Shown here in pieces: positions 35,111 to 44,665 of a stretch of 64,000 bases of DNA. The stretch lies in assembly GCA_965221175.1 (NCBI GenBank), contig OZ244867.1, forward strand, positions 558,001 through 622,000, in the 5' to 3' direction. Position numbers and translations under genes: made by a program. The notes beneath the pieces were generated by a model. It did not search any database. It saw only the letters and a program-made list of their open reading frames with translations, and was not told where the DNA came from. This DNA comes from JAJDZL01 sp965221175. Its GTDB lineage: Bacteria > Pseudomonadota > Gammaproteobacteria > Arenicellales > JAJDZL01. Position 1 is the stretch's first letter. Each line of letters starts with the position of its first letter.

Positions 35111-36850
35111 ATGCCGTCATCGCTACTGACACCCCAGAAGCAGATTGTTAGAAGATCGCCGGTTTCTTCCGCCGTTCTCCCGGGCGTTCATCCCGTTCTA
35201 GATCCGTTGTATCGAAATCGCGGTGTATCCGATGCGAGTGAACTGGATTATTCGCTTGCAAACTTGTGTCCTCCAGGGAAATTGTCAAATCTTGGTAATG
35301 CAGTTGACATCATCGTGGAAGCTGTACAAGCAGATGCTTCCGTTCTGATTACAGGCGACTATGATGCAGATGGAGCAACCAGCAGTGCACTAGGCTATCT
35401 TGTATTGAAGGCATTCGGCGCGCGGCATGTAGCATACCTGTGTCCTAGCCGTTTTGAATATGGCTATGGATTGACCGAAAAATTTGTTGAACACATCGCA
35501 TTGACTGAACCGGACCTGATAATTACCGTCGATAATGGGATTTCTAGTCGAAAAGGTGTTGAACTCGCAAAGGAACATGGGATTACGGTAATTGTCACTG
35601 ATCATCATCTGCCTGGTGAGACCCTGCCGATGGCGGATGCTATCGTGAATCCTCGCTTACCGGGTGATCAGTTTCCCAGCAAGAATCTAGCCGGAGTAGG
35701 CGTAATATTCTACGTACTTTCGGCTGTTCGAAGCCGCCTGATTGAAGAAGACTGGTTTGAGAAAGAAGGCATCGGAATCCCGAACATGGCGGGTTATCTG
35801 GATTTGGTTGCTCTTGGAACCATTGCCGATGTAGTTCCGCTGGATTACAACAACCGCATCCTGGTATCACAGGGATTGGCACGCATCAATTCGGAACGGT
35901 GCAGAATCGGTATTCGAGTATTACTGGAGTCGGGCCGACGGAGAATTGGAAAAATTGTAGCTGAAGATCTGGCATTCGCAGCCGGACCTCGTTTGAATGC
36001 AGCTGGACGTCTGGATGACATCAGTCTTGGAATTCAATGTCTGGCCAGCAATGATCAAAAAGAGGTTTTGAAACTGATTGACAAGCTTGATGAGTTGAAC
36101 ATCAAACGTCAGATATTGGAAAAATCTATGGTTGATGAAGCGATCAGCGAAGTTAAGGTACTGGAGCAAGAGCTCGCCAGTGCAAATGCAAGCGTGTGCC
36201 TTTTTAACAGCAAATGGCATCATGGAATTGCGGGCCTCATTGCATCGCGTATCAGAGAACGCACTAGCCGTCCGACAATTGTTTTTACTCAAGATGATAG
36301 CGGATGCTTGAGAGGTTCAGGCCGATCCGTTCGAGGCATTAATCTTCGCGATGTAATCGCAGATATAGCGAAACAGCAGCCGGATATACTCGTTCAATTT
36401 GGAGGGCATGCGATGGCGGCAGGATTGACGCTTAAGGAAGGAACTCTGGATGCTTTCAAGTCCTTATTCGAAAAAGAACTCATACAATTGCGAAATGGAA
36501 TTTCTTGGAAAGATGAAATCCTAACCGATGGGGAAATCGTTTCAATTGATTTTGAAACAGCCGAGCTGATTCGAACCGGCGGTCCATGGGGGCAGGGATT
36601 TGAATCGCCTGTTTTCGATGGAGTGTTTGACATTATGGAGTATCGGATTCTGAAAGACGAGCACTTGAAATTGAGAGTTCATTCACAACGGCATTCGAAG
36701 TCTGTTGATGCAATTTATTTTCGATATTTTCATCACTATAGTGTTCCACCGGAACTTACAACTTATCAACTGGCTTTTCGACTGGAAACGAATGAATATA
36801 GAGGCCAAAAATTGGCGCAATTGAATGTTTTGTACATGCAGGAGAGCTAA
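35111..36850 (+). CDS. recJ: Single-stranded-DNA-specific exonuclease RecJ
   Basis: 5'-3' exonuclease of the DHH phosphoesterase family, used in RecF-pathway recombination and mismatch repair. Motifs in order: ITGDYDADGATSSA (I), LIITVDNGISS (II), VIVTDHHLPGETLP with the DHH triad (III), GVGVIFYVLSAV, and the DHHA1 part FGGHAMAAGLTL. A C-terminal OB-like domain follows (MEYRILKDEHLKLRV). Length 579 is normal. Confidence 0.96.
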   Translation: MPSSLLTPQKQIVRRSPVSSAVLPGVHPVLDPLYRNRGVSDASELDYSLANLCPPGKLSNLGNAVDIIVEAVQADASVLITGDYDADGATSSALGYLVLKAFGARHVAYLCPSRFEYGYGLTEKFVEHIALTEPDLIITVDNGISSRKGVELAKEHGITVIVTDHHLPGETLPMADAIVNPRLPGDQFPSKNLAGVGVIFYVLSAVRSRLIEEDWFEKEGIGIPNMAGYLDLVALGTIADVVPLDYNNRILVSQGLARINSERCRIGIRVLLESGRRRIGKIVAEDLAFAAGPRLNAAGRLDDISLGIQCLASNDQKEVLKLIDKLDELNIKRQILEKSMVDEAISEVKVLEQELASANASVCLFNSKWHHGIAGLIASRIRERTSRPTIVFTQDDSGCLRGSGRSVRGINLRDVIADIAKQQPDILVQFGGHAMAAGLTLKEGTLDAFKSLFEKELIQLRNGISWKDEILTDGEIVSIDFETAELIRTGGPWGQGFESPVFDGVFDIMEYRILKDEHLKLRVHSQRHSKSVDAIYFRYFHHYSVPPELTTYQLAFRLETNEYRGQKLAQLNVLYMQES

Positions 36851-36870
36851 TCGCAATAAATTGCGATTTT
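36850..36870 (+). terminator. Small hairpin terminator after recJ
   Basis: TCGCAA pairs with TTGCGA around a TAAA loop (7 bp counting the outer A-T pair) and runs into TTTT. It begins at the last base of the recJ stop. Short stem, so termination may be partial. Confidence 0.5.
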
Positions 36871-36916
36871 GAAGTAAGTTTCTGAACATTTCTGCCCCAA
36901 ATTTCTGTGAAAAATC

Positions 36917-37702
36917 ATGATAGTTGTATTTGATATTGAAACCATTCCAGACATAGCCGGCGGCCAGAAGATGTATGATCTGCAAGGAATAGGTCCGGAG
37001 GAAACGGCCAAAGCAATGTTGGCAACCCGTCGTACAAAAGTGGAAGACACGAATTTCCTTCCTTTGCACCAGCATCAGGTCATCGCTATTTCCGTAGTAG
37101 TTCGCTGGGATCAGAACAACATTTTGATAAAGTCGCTTGGCAATCTTGATTCAAGCGAAAGTGAACTCATTCATGCATTTTTCAGAGCGATTGAAAAGAT
37201 TCCAGTTCTGGTTTCCTGGAATGGTTCAGGATTCGATTTGCCAGTTTTACAATACCGAGCACTGATTCACGGGATAGTGAGCGCTACGTATTGGGATACT
37301 GGAGATTTTGACAGGGACTTCAAGTGGAACAACTATCAAAGTCGCTTTCACAAGCGTCACATTGATGTTATGGAAGTTCTTTCGCGGTTTCAGCCTAGAG
37401 CGAGTGCCGCATTGGATGAAATTGCAAAACTGATAGGACTTCCTGGAAAAATTGGAGTAGGGGGCGCAAATGTATTTTCCGCCTATTGCGAAGGGAAATT
37501 GCAGGAAATTCGAGATTATTGCGAAATTGATGCTTTGAACACCTATCTCATTTATCTCAGATTCGAATATATCCGAGGAAATTATTCGATGATGCAGTAC
37601 GAGGAAGAAATTCTGCGTGCGCGCAATTGGCTTGCGGAATCTGATAAATCACACTTCCAAGAATATTGTCGCGAATGGCAGAAAAATCTAGACTTGCCGT
37701 AA
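36917..37702 (+). CDS. 3'-5' exonuclease, PolB-like domain
   Basis: A stand-alone DnaQ/RNase H-like exonuclease of 261 residues related to the proofreading domain of family B polymerases. The DEDD set is visible: FDIETIPD (Asp6, Glu8), LVSWNGSGFDLPVLQYRAL (ExoII Asp) and IRDYCEIDALNTYLIYLRF (ExoIII with Tyr, DEDDy type). It follows recJ by 66 bp, suggesting a shared role in DNA end processing, but no partner polymerase is encoded nearby. Confidence 0.85.
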   Translation: MIVVFDIETIPDIAGGQKMYDLQGIGPEETAKAMLATRRTKVEDTNFLPLHQHQVIAISVVVRWDQNNILIKSLGNLDSSESELIHAFFRAIEKIPVLVSWNGSGFDLPVLQYRALIHGIVSATYWDTGDFDRDFKWNNYQSRFHKRHIDVMEVLSRFQPRASAALDEIAKLIGLPGKIGVGGANVFSAYCEGKLQEIRDYCEIDALNTYLIYLRFEYIRGNYSMMQYEEEILRARNWLAESDKSHFQEYCREWQKNLDLP

Positions 37703-37854
37703 TCGACAAAATCAAACAAACATAATCTGCAGGATGATGCTTTGAATTAGTTGTCATCAGCACCATTCTTGACATCGCTGGCAGGTGCTGAGAAAGGGAT
37801 CGATCTCGACCTATTATCGCATTCAATCCTAGATCACTATAACCGCTGTATTCT

Positions 37855-39498
37855 TTATCGTTGCGATGTCTGCCAATTGGGGTCTGTGAAGAATGGCAGT
37901 TCGCTCATCGGTAAAGGTTTCTTTCCAGCGATGAGGTCCGCGACTTTCTCACCAATCATCATGGTCGGACAGTTTAGGTTGGCAGATGGGATCGTTGGCA
38001 TAATTGATGCATCCGCGACGCGAAGGTTGCTTATGCCTCGCACTCTGCAATTGTGGTCAACAACTGCCATTTGATCCACGCCCATCCTGCACGTACCGCA
38101 TGGGTGGTATGAACTGCCGCAATTCTTCCTCAGCCAGCTCTCAACATCGCTATCGCTGATTACTCCAATTCCCGGAACAATTTCTTCCCCTGTGAATTCT
38201 GCCAAAGAAGGTTGCTGCACTAACTCTCGGGAAAGACGCAATCCAGTCAGCATTACCTGAACGTCCTCAGAATGTTCGAGAAGATTGAAGCGAATTCGGG
38301 GTGCTGCAAAAGGATTACTTGATGCAAGTTTCACATAACCTCGACTCACAGGACGCTGCTGAGCGAATTGCAATTGAAACGCGTGTTCTTTGACAAACTC
38401 TGACGAACCCTCGGCGGCTGCAATTTGAAACAATGCTATTTGAAGGTCTGGGTATTGCACGCCGGCTTTGCTTCGGACAAATGCGATTGCGTCAAAGTGA
38501 TTGCTGGCCATGATTCCTTGCCGCTTTAGAGTCCAAAGAACAATTTCTTTGGTTATTTTCAGCCAGTTCATGTGTCTGAATAATGTTACGGGTTGCGTAC
38601 ACTTAACTTGCAACGATGTGATTGGGTGGTCCATCAGATTTTCGCCGACACCGGGCAAGTCATGCACTATCTCGATATTTTGCCGACGCAAATGTTCGGC
38701 CGGGCCAATGCCGGAAAGCATCAATATTTGAGGACTATTGAACGCTCCTGCACAAAGAACTACTTCCTTTTCAGCCAGCACAGTTACCTCGCGCTCATTG
38801 CGACGATAGACTACGCCTTTCACACTGCGATTCTGTATTGTCAATTTTTGCACATGACAACCGGTTTCAATTGTCAAGTTACTTGATGCGCTTCTAAGGT
38901 AGCAGCGAGCTGTGGACGAGCGCCAGCCGTTGGCGGCATTTTTCGGCAACAGGCCAAAGCCGTCTTGCTGGCCTCCGTTCACATCATCAGTCTGAAGGTA
39001 GCCAGCTTCGGAGCCAGCACGGACAAAGGCCTGAACCAATGGATCATCTTCGCCCGCAGTTGTTGCCTTGATCGGACCGTCTCTGCCTCGATAGTCAGAC
39101 CAGCCATCGATTCTCGTCTCCAACCGTTTGAAATACGGCAATACTTCAGCGTAAGACCAGCCGTGTGCACCTGAATCAGCCCAGATTTGGAAATCCATCG
39201 GATGCCCTCGCAGGTATAACTGTCCATTGATAGAACTCGAACCTCCCAAGACCTTGCCTCGCGGCTGATCGAGCAGACGTCCATTCAGATGTGGTTCTAA
39301 TTCGGTCTTGTAGTTCCAGTTGAATTTTGGCATATGGTAGACATAGCGCATCGCGGCTGGAACGTGCAACAGCAAACTCCTGTCCTTGCAGCCGGCTTCC
39401 AGCAAAAGAACGTTTGCTTTGGAATCCTCGGCAAGGCGAGTTGCGACAATGGCGCCTGCGCTTCCGGCTCCGACCACAACATAATCGTAAGATTTCAT
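37855..39498 (-). CDS. GMC-family FAD-dependent alcohol oxidoreductase
   Basis: Glucose-methanol-choline family flavoprotein, 547 residues. The FAD motif YVVVGAGSAGAIVATRLAE is at the N-terminus, GGSSSINGQLYLRGHPMDF is the GMC signature, and the C-terminal catalytic region holds SSYHPCGTCRMG. The general resemblance is to choline dehydrogenase-like proteins, but substrates vary widely. It is the last gene of a minus-strand run with a GntR regulator and an Ehu-like transporter, so it probably oxidises an alcohol or hydroxylated part of the imported compound. Confidence 0.88.
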   Translation of the reverse strand: MKSYDYVVVGAGSAGAIVATRLAEDSKANVLLLEAGCKDRSLLLHVPAAMRYVYHMPKFNWNYKTELEPHLNGRLLDQPRGKVLGGSSSINGQLYLRGHPMDFQIWADSGAHGWSYAEVLPYFKRLETRIDGWSDYRGRDGPIKATTAGEDDPLVQAFVRAGSEAGYLQTDDVNGGQQDGFGLLPKNAANGWRSSTARCYLRSASSNLTIETGCHVQKLTIQNRSVKGVVYRRNEREVTVLAEKEVVLCAGAFNSPQILMLSGIGPAEHLRRQNIEIVHDLPGVGENLMDHPITSLQVKCTQPVTLFRHMNWLKITKEIVLWTLKRQGIMASNHFDAIAFVRSKAGVQYPDLQIALFQIAAAEGSSEFVKEHAFQLQFAQQRPVSRGYVKLASSNPFAAPRIRFNLLEHSEDVQVMLTGLRLSRELVQQPSLAEFTGEEIVPGIGVISDSDVESWLRKNCGSSYHPCGTCRMGVDQMAVVDHNCRVRGISNLRVADASIMPTIPSANLNCPTMMIGEKVADLIAGKKPLPMSELPFFTDPNWQTSQR

Positions 39499-39554
39499 GG
39501 CTGAAGTCGTATTTACCTTTTGAGGCTTGGCAACGATATGGGCGGCAGATTAAA

Positions 39555-40208
39555 TCAATCTCGTTGGCTGAGTTCGCGCTTTGCCCTGATGGTCGCTTGA
39601 TCGATGTGTGTCTTCATCAGGACCACAGCACTTTCAGTATTGTGGGCTCGTACTGCATCCAAAATGCTCTCATGTTCTCGATTGTGCTTGCCAATTAGTT
39701 CACCGTGTACGACTACCTGGAACTGTGTGATACGTGCAATTCCGTCGTATTGATCGCCAATAATCTCAATTGATCGTTTCATGCATGAAGGTTCGAGCAG
39801 GGCAAGATGGAACTTGCGATTCAATTCGACTTTTTCCCAAAGATCGACCGACTGAATATCTTTTTCTATCAACTCTGCACAGACTGAGATCGTTTCGGAG
39901 GTATGCTGAGAAACAGCGTCAGCGAGAACAATAGGCTCGAGTGCGCCTCGAATCTGATTCATTTCAATCAATTCCCGCTCTTCGATTCGGGCGATTATCG
40001 GGCTTCGACGCGGACGCAATTCGATTAGATTTTCAGCGGCTAACACTCGAATTGCTTCACGCAGGGGAACGATGGAAATATCCATTTCTTTCGCCAATGG
40101 CATGATTTTCAGCTCTTCGCCACCCTTAAGTTGGCCGGAAATGATCTGCTGTTTAAGAACTTCGTATATTGCGGTGGGTCCGTCCCCGTAGTTCAGAATG
40201 CTTTTCAA
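39555..40208 (-). CDS. GntR-family (FadR-type) regulator
   Basis: A 217-residue repressor-type protein. The N-terminal winged helix is seen in AIYEVLKQQIISGQLKGGEE, then MPLAKEMDISIVPLREAIRV and LAAENLIELRPRRSPIIARI. An all-helical FCD ligand domain follows (LNRKFHLAL; GKHNREHESILDAV with metal-binding-type His). It is the likely local regulator of the solute-uptake cluster, sensing the imported compound or a breakdown product. Ectoine clusters more often use MocR-type EnuR, one reason to doubt that ectoine is the substrate. Confidence 0.9.
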   Translation of the reverse strand: MKSILNYGDGPTAIYEVLKQQIISGQLKGGEELKIMPLAKEMDISIVPLREAIRVLAAENLIELRPRRSPIIARIEERELIEMNQIRGALEPIVLADAVSQHTSETISVCAELIEKDIQSVDLWEKVELNRKFHLALLEPSCMKRSIEIIGDQYDGIARITQFQVVVHGELIGKHNREHESILDAVRAHNTESAVVLMKTHIDQATIRAKRELSQRD

Positions 40209-40263
40209 AATCTAATGTTCCATCTGAAATAGGCAATGTACGACAATTCCTTGTTTGCGTTTG

Positions 40264-41040
40264 TTATCGTGCTTCCAGCACATTTGAAAGAAACTGCTTA
40301 AGGCGTTCGTTTTGCGGGTTATCGAATAATTTGGTTGGAATGTTCTCTTCAACAATTCGGCCGCCGTCAAAAAAGCACACTCGGTCAGAAACTTCTTTTG
40401 CAAATCCCATCTGATGGGTTACCAGCAGCATCGTATAGTTGCCGGATTTTGCAAGATCGCGAATTACGTTTAGGACCTCTCCCACCATTTCTGGGTCTAG
40501 TGCTGATGTCGGCTCGTCGAACAGCAGAACTTCAGGGTGCATTGCCAAAGATCGCGCAATCGCAACCCTCTGCTGCTGACCGCCTGAAAGCTGACTTGGA
40601 TAGTGTCCTGCCTTTTCCGCCAATCCGACCATGTCAAGCAGTCGAAGTGCCTCGTCAGTGGCTTCCTTCTTGGACAATCCTTTCGAATAAATCGGGGCTT
40701 CTATACAATTGCCCAGCGCAGTCATGTGCGGGAACAGGTTGAAATTCTGAAATACCATTCCGATCTTTGCACGAATCTTGCGGATATGAGCCTTGTCAGC
40801 ATCGACTAACTGATCATTCTTGTGCATCATGTTCAGAGGTTCATCGTTCACATACATAACGCCGCCTTGGATGGGTTCGAGCGTCATCAAGACACGCAAG
40901 ACTGTTGTCTTTCCTGAGCCGGAGGGTCCGATAATCGAAACAACTTCTCCTCTTTTAACTGAGAAATCAAGATGATTCAAGACCTCTAACGGGCCGTATG
41001 CCTTGTATACATCATCAAATTTAATTGCTATATCATTCAA
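40264..41040 (-). CDS. Polar amino acid/ectoine-type ABC transporter ATPase
   Basis: ATPase of 258 residues with Walker A GPSGSGKTT, Q-loop VFQNFNLFPHMTAL, signature LSGGQQQRVAIARSL, Walker B LLFDEPTSALDP and VTHQMGFAKEVSDRV. The sequence is of the HisP/GlnQ/EhuA group, importers of polar amino acids and ectoines. The insertion MYVNDEPLNMMHKNDQLVDAD between the Walker A region and Q-loop is common in EhuA-like proteins. It overlaps the upstream permease stop by 4 bp. Confidence 0.9.
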   Translation of the reverse strand: MNDIAIKFDDVYKAYGPLEVLNHLDFSVKRGEVVSIIGPSGSGKTTVLRVLMTLEPIQGGVMYVNDEPLNMMHKNDQLVDADKAHIRKIRAKIGMVFQNFNLFPHMTALGNCIEAPIYSKGLSKKEATDEALRLLDMVGLAEKAGHYPSQLSGGQQQRVAIARSLAMHPEVLLFDEPTSALDPEMVGEVLNVIRDLAKSGNYTMLLVTHQMGFAKEVSDRVCFFDGGRIVEENIPTKLFDNPQNERLKQFLSNVLEAR

Positions 41041-41702
41041 TGCAATATCCTCCTCTTAACATAATTTTCGACGACCCGAATAAGCATGGCTGCAACCAAA
41101 CTCATCACAAGAAAAAATATTCCAGCTATCGTTACGGCTTCTGTAAAGCGATAATACTCTGCACCGATCAATTTGGAGATTTGCATAATCTCAGCAACAG
41201 CAACAAATGACAGCAAAGGGGTTTCCTTGAATATTGCCACCAAATAGTTGCCGAGTGCGGGAATAACCGGTGGTAAGGATTGCGGAATAATGACATCTCG
41301 AAAAGTGCGGTATGTCGATAGATTGAGTGCTACACAGGCTTCCCATTGTCCATTTGGTACTGCCTGAAATCCGGCTCGATAGACTTCAGCGCACAGTGCC
41401 GAATTGTAGATCGATATGGCCAGGATGCCAGTTGTCAACGGCGGTAGCGTAATGCCAAAATCAGGCAAGAGAAAGAACAGAAAGAATATCTGAACCAACA
41501 GCGGTGTAGCGCGAATGAATTCGATAAATTCGGTTGCCGGTCTACTGATCCAAACTGATCGATGAGTTTTCAGCAGCATCAGGATCAACCCGCCGACCAG
41601 CGCCAAACCGAAACTCGCAACCGTAGCCCAAACAGTTATCCCGGCGGCCTCGACCATCTTGGGCAACACTACCTCAAAGGTAAAATCCCATCTCCAATCC
41701 AT
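41037..41702 (-). CDS. Polar amino acid/ectoine-type ABC transporter permease (second)
   Basis: A HisM/EhuD-like inner-membrane permease of 221 residues with five predicted spans and the EAA-type coupling loop (VPNGQWEACVALNLSTYRTF, then RDVIIPQSLPPVIPALGNYL). It pairs with the upstream permease to form the channel. It begins 3 bp after the preceding gene and ends in a 4-bp overlap with the ATPase gene. Confidence 0.9.
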   Translation of the reverse strand: MDWRWDFTFEVVLPKMVEAAGITVWATVASFGLALVGGLILMLLKTHRSVWISRPATEFIEFIRATPLLVQIFFLFFLLPDFGITLPPLTTGILAISIYNSALCAEVYRAGFQAVPNGQWEACVALNLSTYRTFRDVIIPQSLPPVIPALGNYLVAIFKETPLLSFVAVAEIMQISKLIGAEYYRFTEAVTIAGIFFLVMSLVAAMLIRVVENYVKRRILH

Positions 41703-41705
41703 CGA

Positions 41706-42428
41706 CTACATCCTCTTGCTCAAATGACGAGTGAATCGCTCTTCGAGAGCATCTCCGCTGAAACGTACAAACTGCGCAAAGCAGTAATACAGAAGCAGCG
41801 TAATTGCGAATATTTCGAGCGTTCGGAAATGAAGCTGGTTCTGCTGAACAGAAGCATAGGTGATATCCACCAACGTAATTGCCGATACCAGCGCGGTTGC
41901 CTTGATCATTTCGATGGTTAAATTAACCATGCCAGGCACCATAATTGCGACGGCTTGCGGCAGAATAATGCGTATCGTGCGTTGCCAAGGCTTAATATTG
42001 AGCGCAATCGAAGCTTCGCGCTGTCCGCCTGGGACGCTTGAAATTGCTCCTCGCACCACCTCTGAGCCATAAGCACCAAAATTCAATCCAATTCCCAGAA
42101 TTCCTGCCAGCATCGGCGACATGAGTATGCCGAATTCTGGCATAACAAAAAACAGCCAGAACAGAATTACCAGCAGCGATGTGCCGCGGAACACTTCTAC
42201 GTAGACCGCTGCTACTCCGCGAATGATTTTGTTTGCCTGCCATCGCCCGATTCCTGCAACTAGCGACAGTAGAAGGAATAACAGCCATGACCATACGGAA
42301 ACCTGAACCGTTACGATTGCGCCGCGAAGAATTGGAGGAAGAAAGACCCTCAACTCAGCGAAAGTAGCGATAGATATTCCGATGAGAAATGCGCTGAGTG
42401 CTGCGACGACTGCTATTCTTGGTTTCAT
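41706..42428 (-). CDS. Polar amino acid/ectoine-type ABC transporter permease (first)
   Basis: A HisQ/EhuC-like permease, 240 residues. Hydrophobic segments start at residue 7, EVFRGTSLLVILFWLFFVMP is the typical conserved segment and the coupling loop is VPGGQREASIALNIKPWQRT, IRIILPQAVAIMVPGM. It follows the binding-protein gene after a 71-bp gap that contains a strong hairpin. Confidence 0.9.
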   Translation of the reverse strand: MKPRIAVVAALSAFLIGISIATFAELRVFLPPILRGAIVTVQVSVWSWLLFLLLSLVAGIGRWQANKIIRGVAAVYVEVFRGTSLLVILFWLFFVMPEFGILMSPMLAGILGIGLNFGAYGSEVVRGAISSVPGGQREASIALNIKPWQRTIRIILPQAVAIMVPGMVNLTIEMIKATALVSAITLVDITYASVQQNQLHFRTLEIFAITLLLYYCFAQFVRFSGDALEERFTRHLSKRM

Positions 42429-42458
42429 GCTATTCGTAGTCGGTATGCGTTATCAGAG

Positions 42459-42485
42459 CGCGCCCGGTGATTCTAACCGGGCGCG
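42459..42485 (-). promoter_or_regulatory. Intercistronic hairpin after binding-protein gene
   Basis: CGCGCCCGGT pairs perfectly with ACCGGGCGCG around a seven-base loop. It lies between the binding protein and the first permease gene and has no T-run, so mRNA stabilisation or partial termination is likelier than full termination. The betaine-type operon has a hairpin at the equivalent place. Confidence 0.75.
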
Positions 42486-42499
42486 GATTTATTGAGAAC

Positions 42500-43363
42500 C
42501 TAACTTCCGCATAGATCTGAAGTCGATCGAAGCGGCAATTCGTCGGCAGTCATCCCATGCGCTTCCAAAAGTGCAATATGTTCTGGCGTACCGATGAAAT
42601 TCGCCAATTCGGCGTTGAATACATCAACAAAATCACCGTCCGATTTACGAAACGCGAACGCTCCGTGCGATACAGCTGGTTTGCCTGCAACCTCTGCAAA
42701 TGCGGGTGTTGCTTCAATCTCAGCATCGGGTATAGAAGCTAGAATTTGGCGCACGCCAGGAGCCGACACTGCCCAGGCGTCTATACGTCCTGCGTTCAGT
42801 GCTGCGACACCGGTAGGATTATCCGGCAATTGTGTTATGTTTCCTGCTTCGATTCCCGCTGCTTCAGCATAGCCTTTTTGCGCTGCACCGGATACCACAC
42901 CGACAACCAGATCGTTTGCAGCTAGTGACTCATAATTACTGATACCTTTGGGATTGCCTTTCGCAACAACCATGGCTTGCTGAATGCCAAAAGTCGGTTC
43001 GGAGAATCTCACTTCGGCGCAACGCTTGGGTGTGACGAACATGCCTGCTGCCACTACATCAAAGCGAGTCGCCTTGACCCCTGGGATCAATGCTCCCCAA
43101 TCGGTCGCTTGTGCCTGTTCGATCTTACCGCCAAGACGTTCAAGTACCGCACGCAGGGTTTCGACATCGGTGCCTGTCAGCATGTCGCTGTCGTCCTTAT
43201 AGGCGTAGGGCTTGAAGTTGTAGAATGCCACACGCAAGCCGTCTCCTTTTGCGCGGTCCATAAGAGTGTCAGCCTGAACCGTAACTGCAGTCATTCCCAG
43301 TACAGCGGCACCAAGAATCGCAGTAAGAACATATCGACACATTTTTTTGATGAAGCTAAACAT
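42500..43363 (-). CDS. Ectoine/polar amino acid-type substrate-binding protein (EhuB-like)
   Basis: Periplasmic binding protein of 287 residues with a signal peptide ending near TVQADT. The class 3 solute-binding pattern is seen: LRVAFYNFKPYAYKDDSDML, GTDVETLRAVLERLGGK, FDVVAAGMFVTPKRCAEVRF, then SNYESLAANDLVVGVVSG. This resembles EhuB of ectoine/hydroxyectoine importers (MFVTPKRC, FSEPTF), although general polar amino acid binders share the fold. AGGAAAGG before the ATG is a good ribosome-binding site. Confidence 0.82.
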   Translation of the reverse strand: MFSFIKKMCRYVLTAILGAAVLGMTAVTVQADTLMDRAKGDGLRVAFYNFKPYAYKDDSDMLTGTDVETLRAVLERLGGKIEQAQATDWGALIPGVKATRFDVVAAGMFVTPKRCAEVRFSEPTFGIQQAMVVAKGNPKGISNYESLAANDLVVGVVSGAAQKGYAEAAGIEAGNITQLPDNPTGVAALNAGRIDAWAVSAPGVRQILASIPDAEIEATPAFAEVAGKPAVSHGAFAFRKSDGDFVDVFNAELANFIGTPEHIALLEAHGMTADELPLRSTSDLCGS

Positions 43364-43501
43364 TTTACCTTTCCTCGCTTTGGTTGATTTTACTCACAAA
43401 AGTTCACTCTAAATTTTGCTGGATGCCAACGGTTGGATCTCTTGAATTTATGTCCATCTGTCAAACACTTGCAATGAAACCTGATTTAATTCGAATTTAA
43501 T

Positions 43502-44665
43502 TTATACATCAACGACTGGAATCTGCCACTGTGCTACAGGTGCCGAAAGAAGATCGGGTTCTCCTTCGGTCACTGCCCAGTTGTCCTCCGCATTGATGAA
43601 TCCCATATGGTTTGCAAAATTCGGATTGCAGGCGAATACGTTGCCTACCTGGAAAGGCACATCTTCGAACGCTGCCAAAGACGGATATTCCGTTGTTTCG
43701 ATCCCGACTCCATGTCCGACACGCCCAACACCTACGGTATTCAAACCGCGTTCTTCGAGATATCTGTCAACCACACGAACAACATCCGCCGGCTTTTTGC
43801 CGGCGGTCAGTTGCATATTGCAATCATGACGCAAACTCATCATCCAATGATAGAATTCTACCAGTTCATCTGACGGTTTGCCCACTGAAGCGGTGCGCGC
43901 CAAGTCTGACCAGTACCCTCTATAGCACACGCCCACATCGAAACCCAGTGTTTCGCCCTGTTGGACAACGCGGTCGGTGGGCAGCAGCACAATCCCATTG
44001 TCATTCGCACCTGACAGCACACAAAGCAACGAGATGCGTTCTGCACCCGCGGCCATTAGATTTTCTCGAAGGACTTGTGCGATTTCATTTTCGGTCATAC
44101 CCGCATGCACTTGGGTAAAAGTTTTCTTTTGCGCACCAGCACTGATCATTGCTGCTCGACGCATGTATTCGATCTCTTGGGGCGACTTTACATTGCGAAC
44201 TTCCAAAATAATATCTGCAGCATCGACAAATTCCGCCTGAGGCAAACTGTTGACGATCTCCTGAAACCCGAGGTAACTGATGCCGAGATACTGCTCTCGT
44301 CCGAGCTCCGAGCCGATACGCGCCTTTGACAATCCCAAATCTTTCAGCACGCCAACAACAAAGTCGGGATGCCCTGTCAATCCACCCGTCGTACGAATGT
44401 CGGTGATATAGGATGTCTGTTCGACCTGGGCCACTTCAAATGGCATGGTAATCAGTGTTGGGTCATTGTCTTTCGGCAAGATGAACATGTATGACCGAAT
44501 TTTATCTACAGCACACTGTTCAGAGCGATGACCCGTGTAATACTGATAGTTCAGCCGCTCAGTAATCAGAATGGCGTCAATGTCCCTTTGCGCCATTAAT
44601 TCGCGGGTTTTCGCGTATCGGGAATCGAACTCTTCCCTTGTGAAATCTGCGTAGTGAGGTGTCAT
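43502..44665 (-). CDS. M24-family (Xaa-Pro dipeptidase/creatinase-like) hydrolase with altered metal site
   Basis: Pita-bread-fold hydrolase, 387 residues. The N-terminal domain has TERLNYQYYTGHRSEQ. The M24 ligand positions read Asp243 (GFDVG), Asp254 (YWSDLAR), His318 (VGHGVG), then Asn347 in VFACNPNFA where a Glu (usually I-E-P) is expected, and Glu360 (NAEDNWAVTE). One of five metal ligands is therefore replaced. Creatinase and the ectoine hydrolase DoeA/EutD are M24 members that work without the usual metal pair, but the characteristic DoeA N-terminus is not seen. Probably the ring- or amide-opening step of the local pathway; substrate unknown. Confidence 0.8.
   Translation of the reverse strand: MTPHYADFTREEFDSRYAKTRELMAQRDIDAILITERLNYQYYTGHRSEQCAVDKIRSYMFILPKDNDPTLITMPFEVAQVEQTSYITDIRTTGGLTGHPDFVVGVLKDLGLSKARIGSELGREQYLGISYLGFQEIVNSLPQAEFVDAADIILEVRNVKSPQEIEYMRRAAMISAGAQKKTFTQVHAGMTENEIAQVLRENLMAAGAERISLLCVLSGANDNGIVLLPTDRVVQQGETLGFDVGVCYRGYWSDLARTASVGKPSDELVEFYHWMMSLRHDCNMQLTAGKKPADVVRVVDRYLEERGLNTVGVGRVGHGVGIETTEYPSLAAFEDVPFQVGNVFACNPNFANHMGFINAEDNWAVTEGEPDLLSAPVAQWQIPVVDV

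Noticed and set aside
43502..44665. Direct call of the M24 protein as ectoine hydrolase DoeA/EutD
   Set aside because: The N-terminal pattern expected of DoeA is missing and four metal-ligand positions are of the peptidase type. Only a family-level call is justified.
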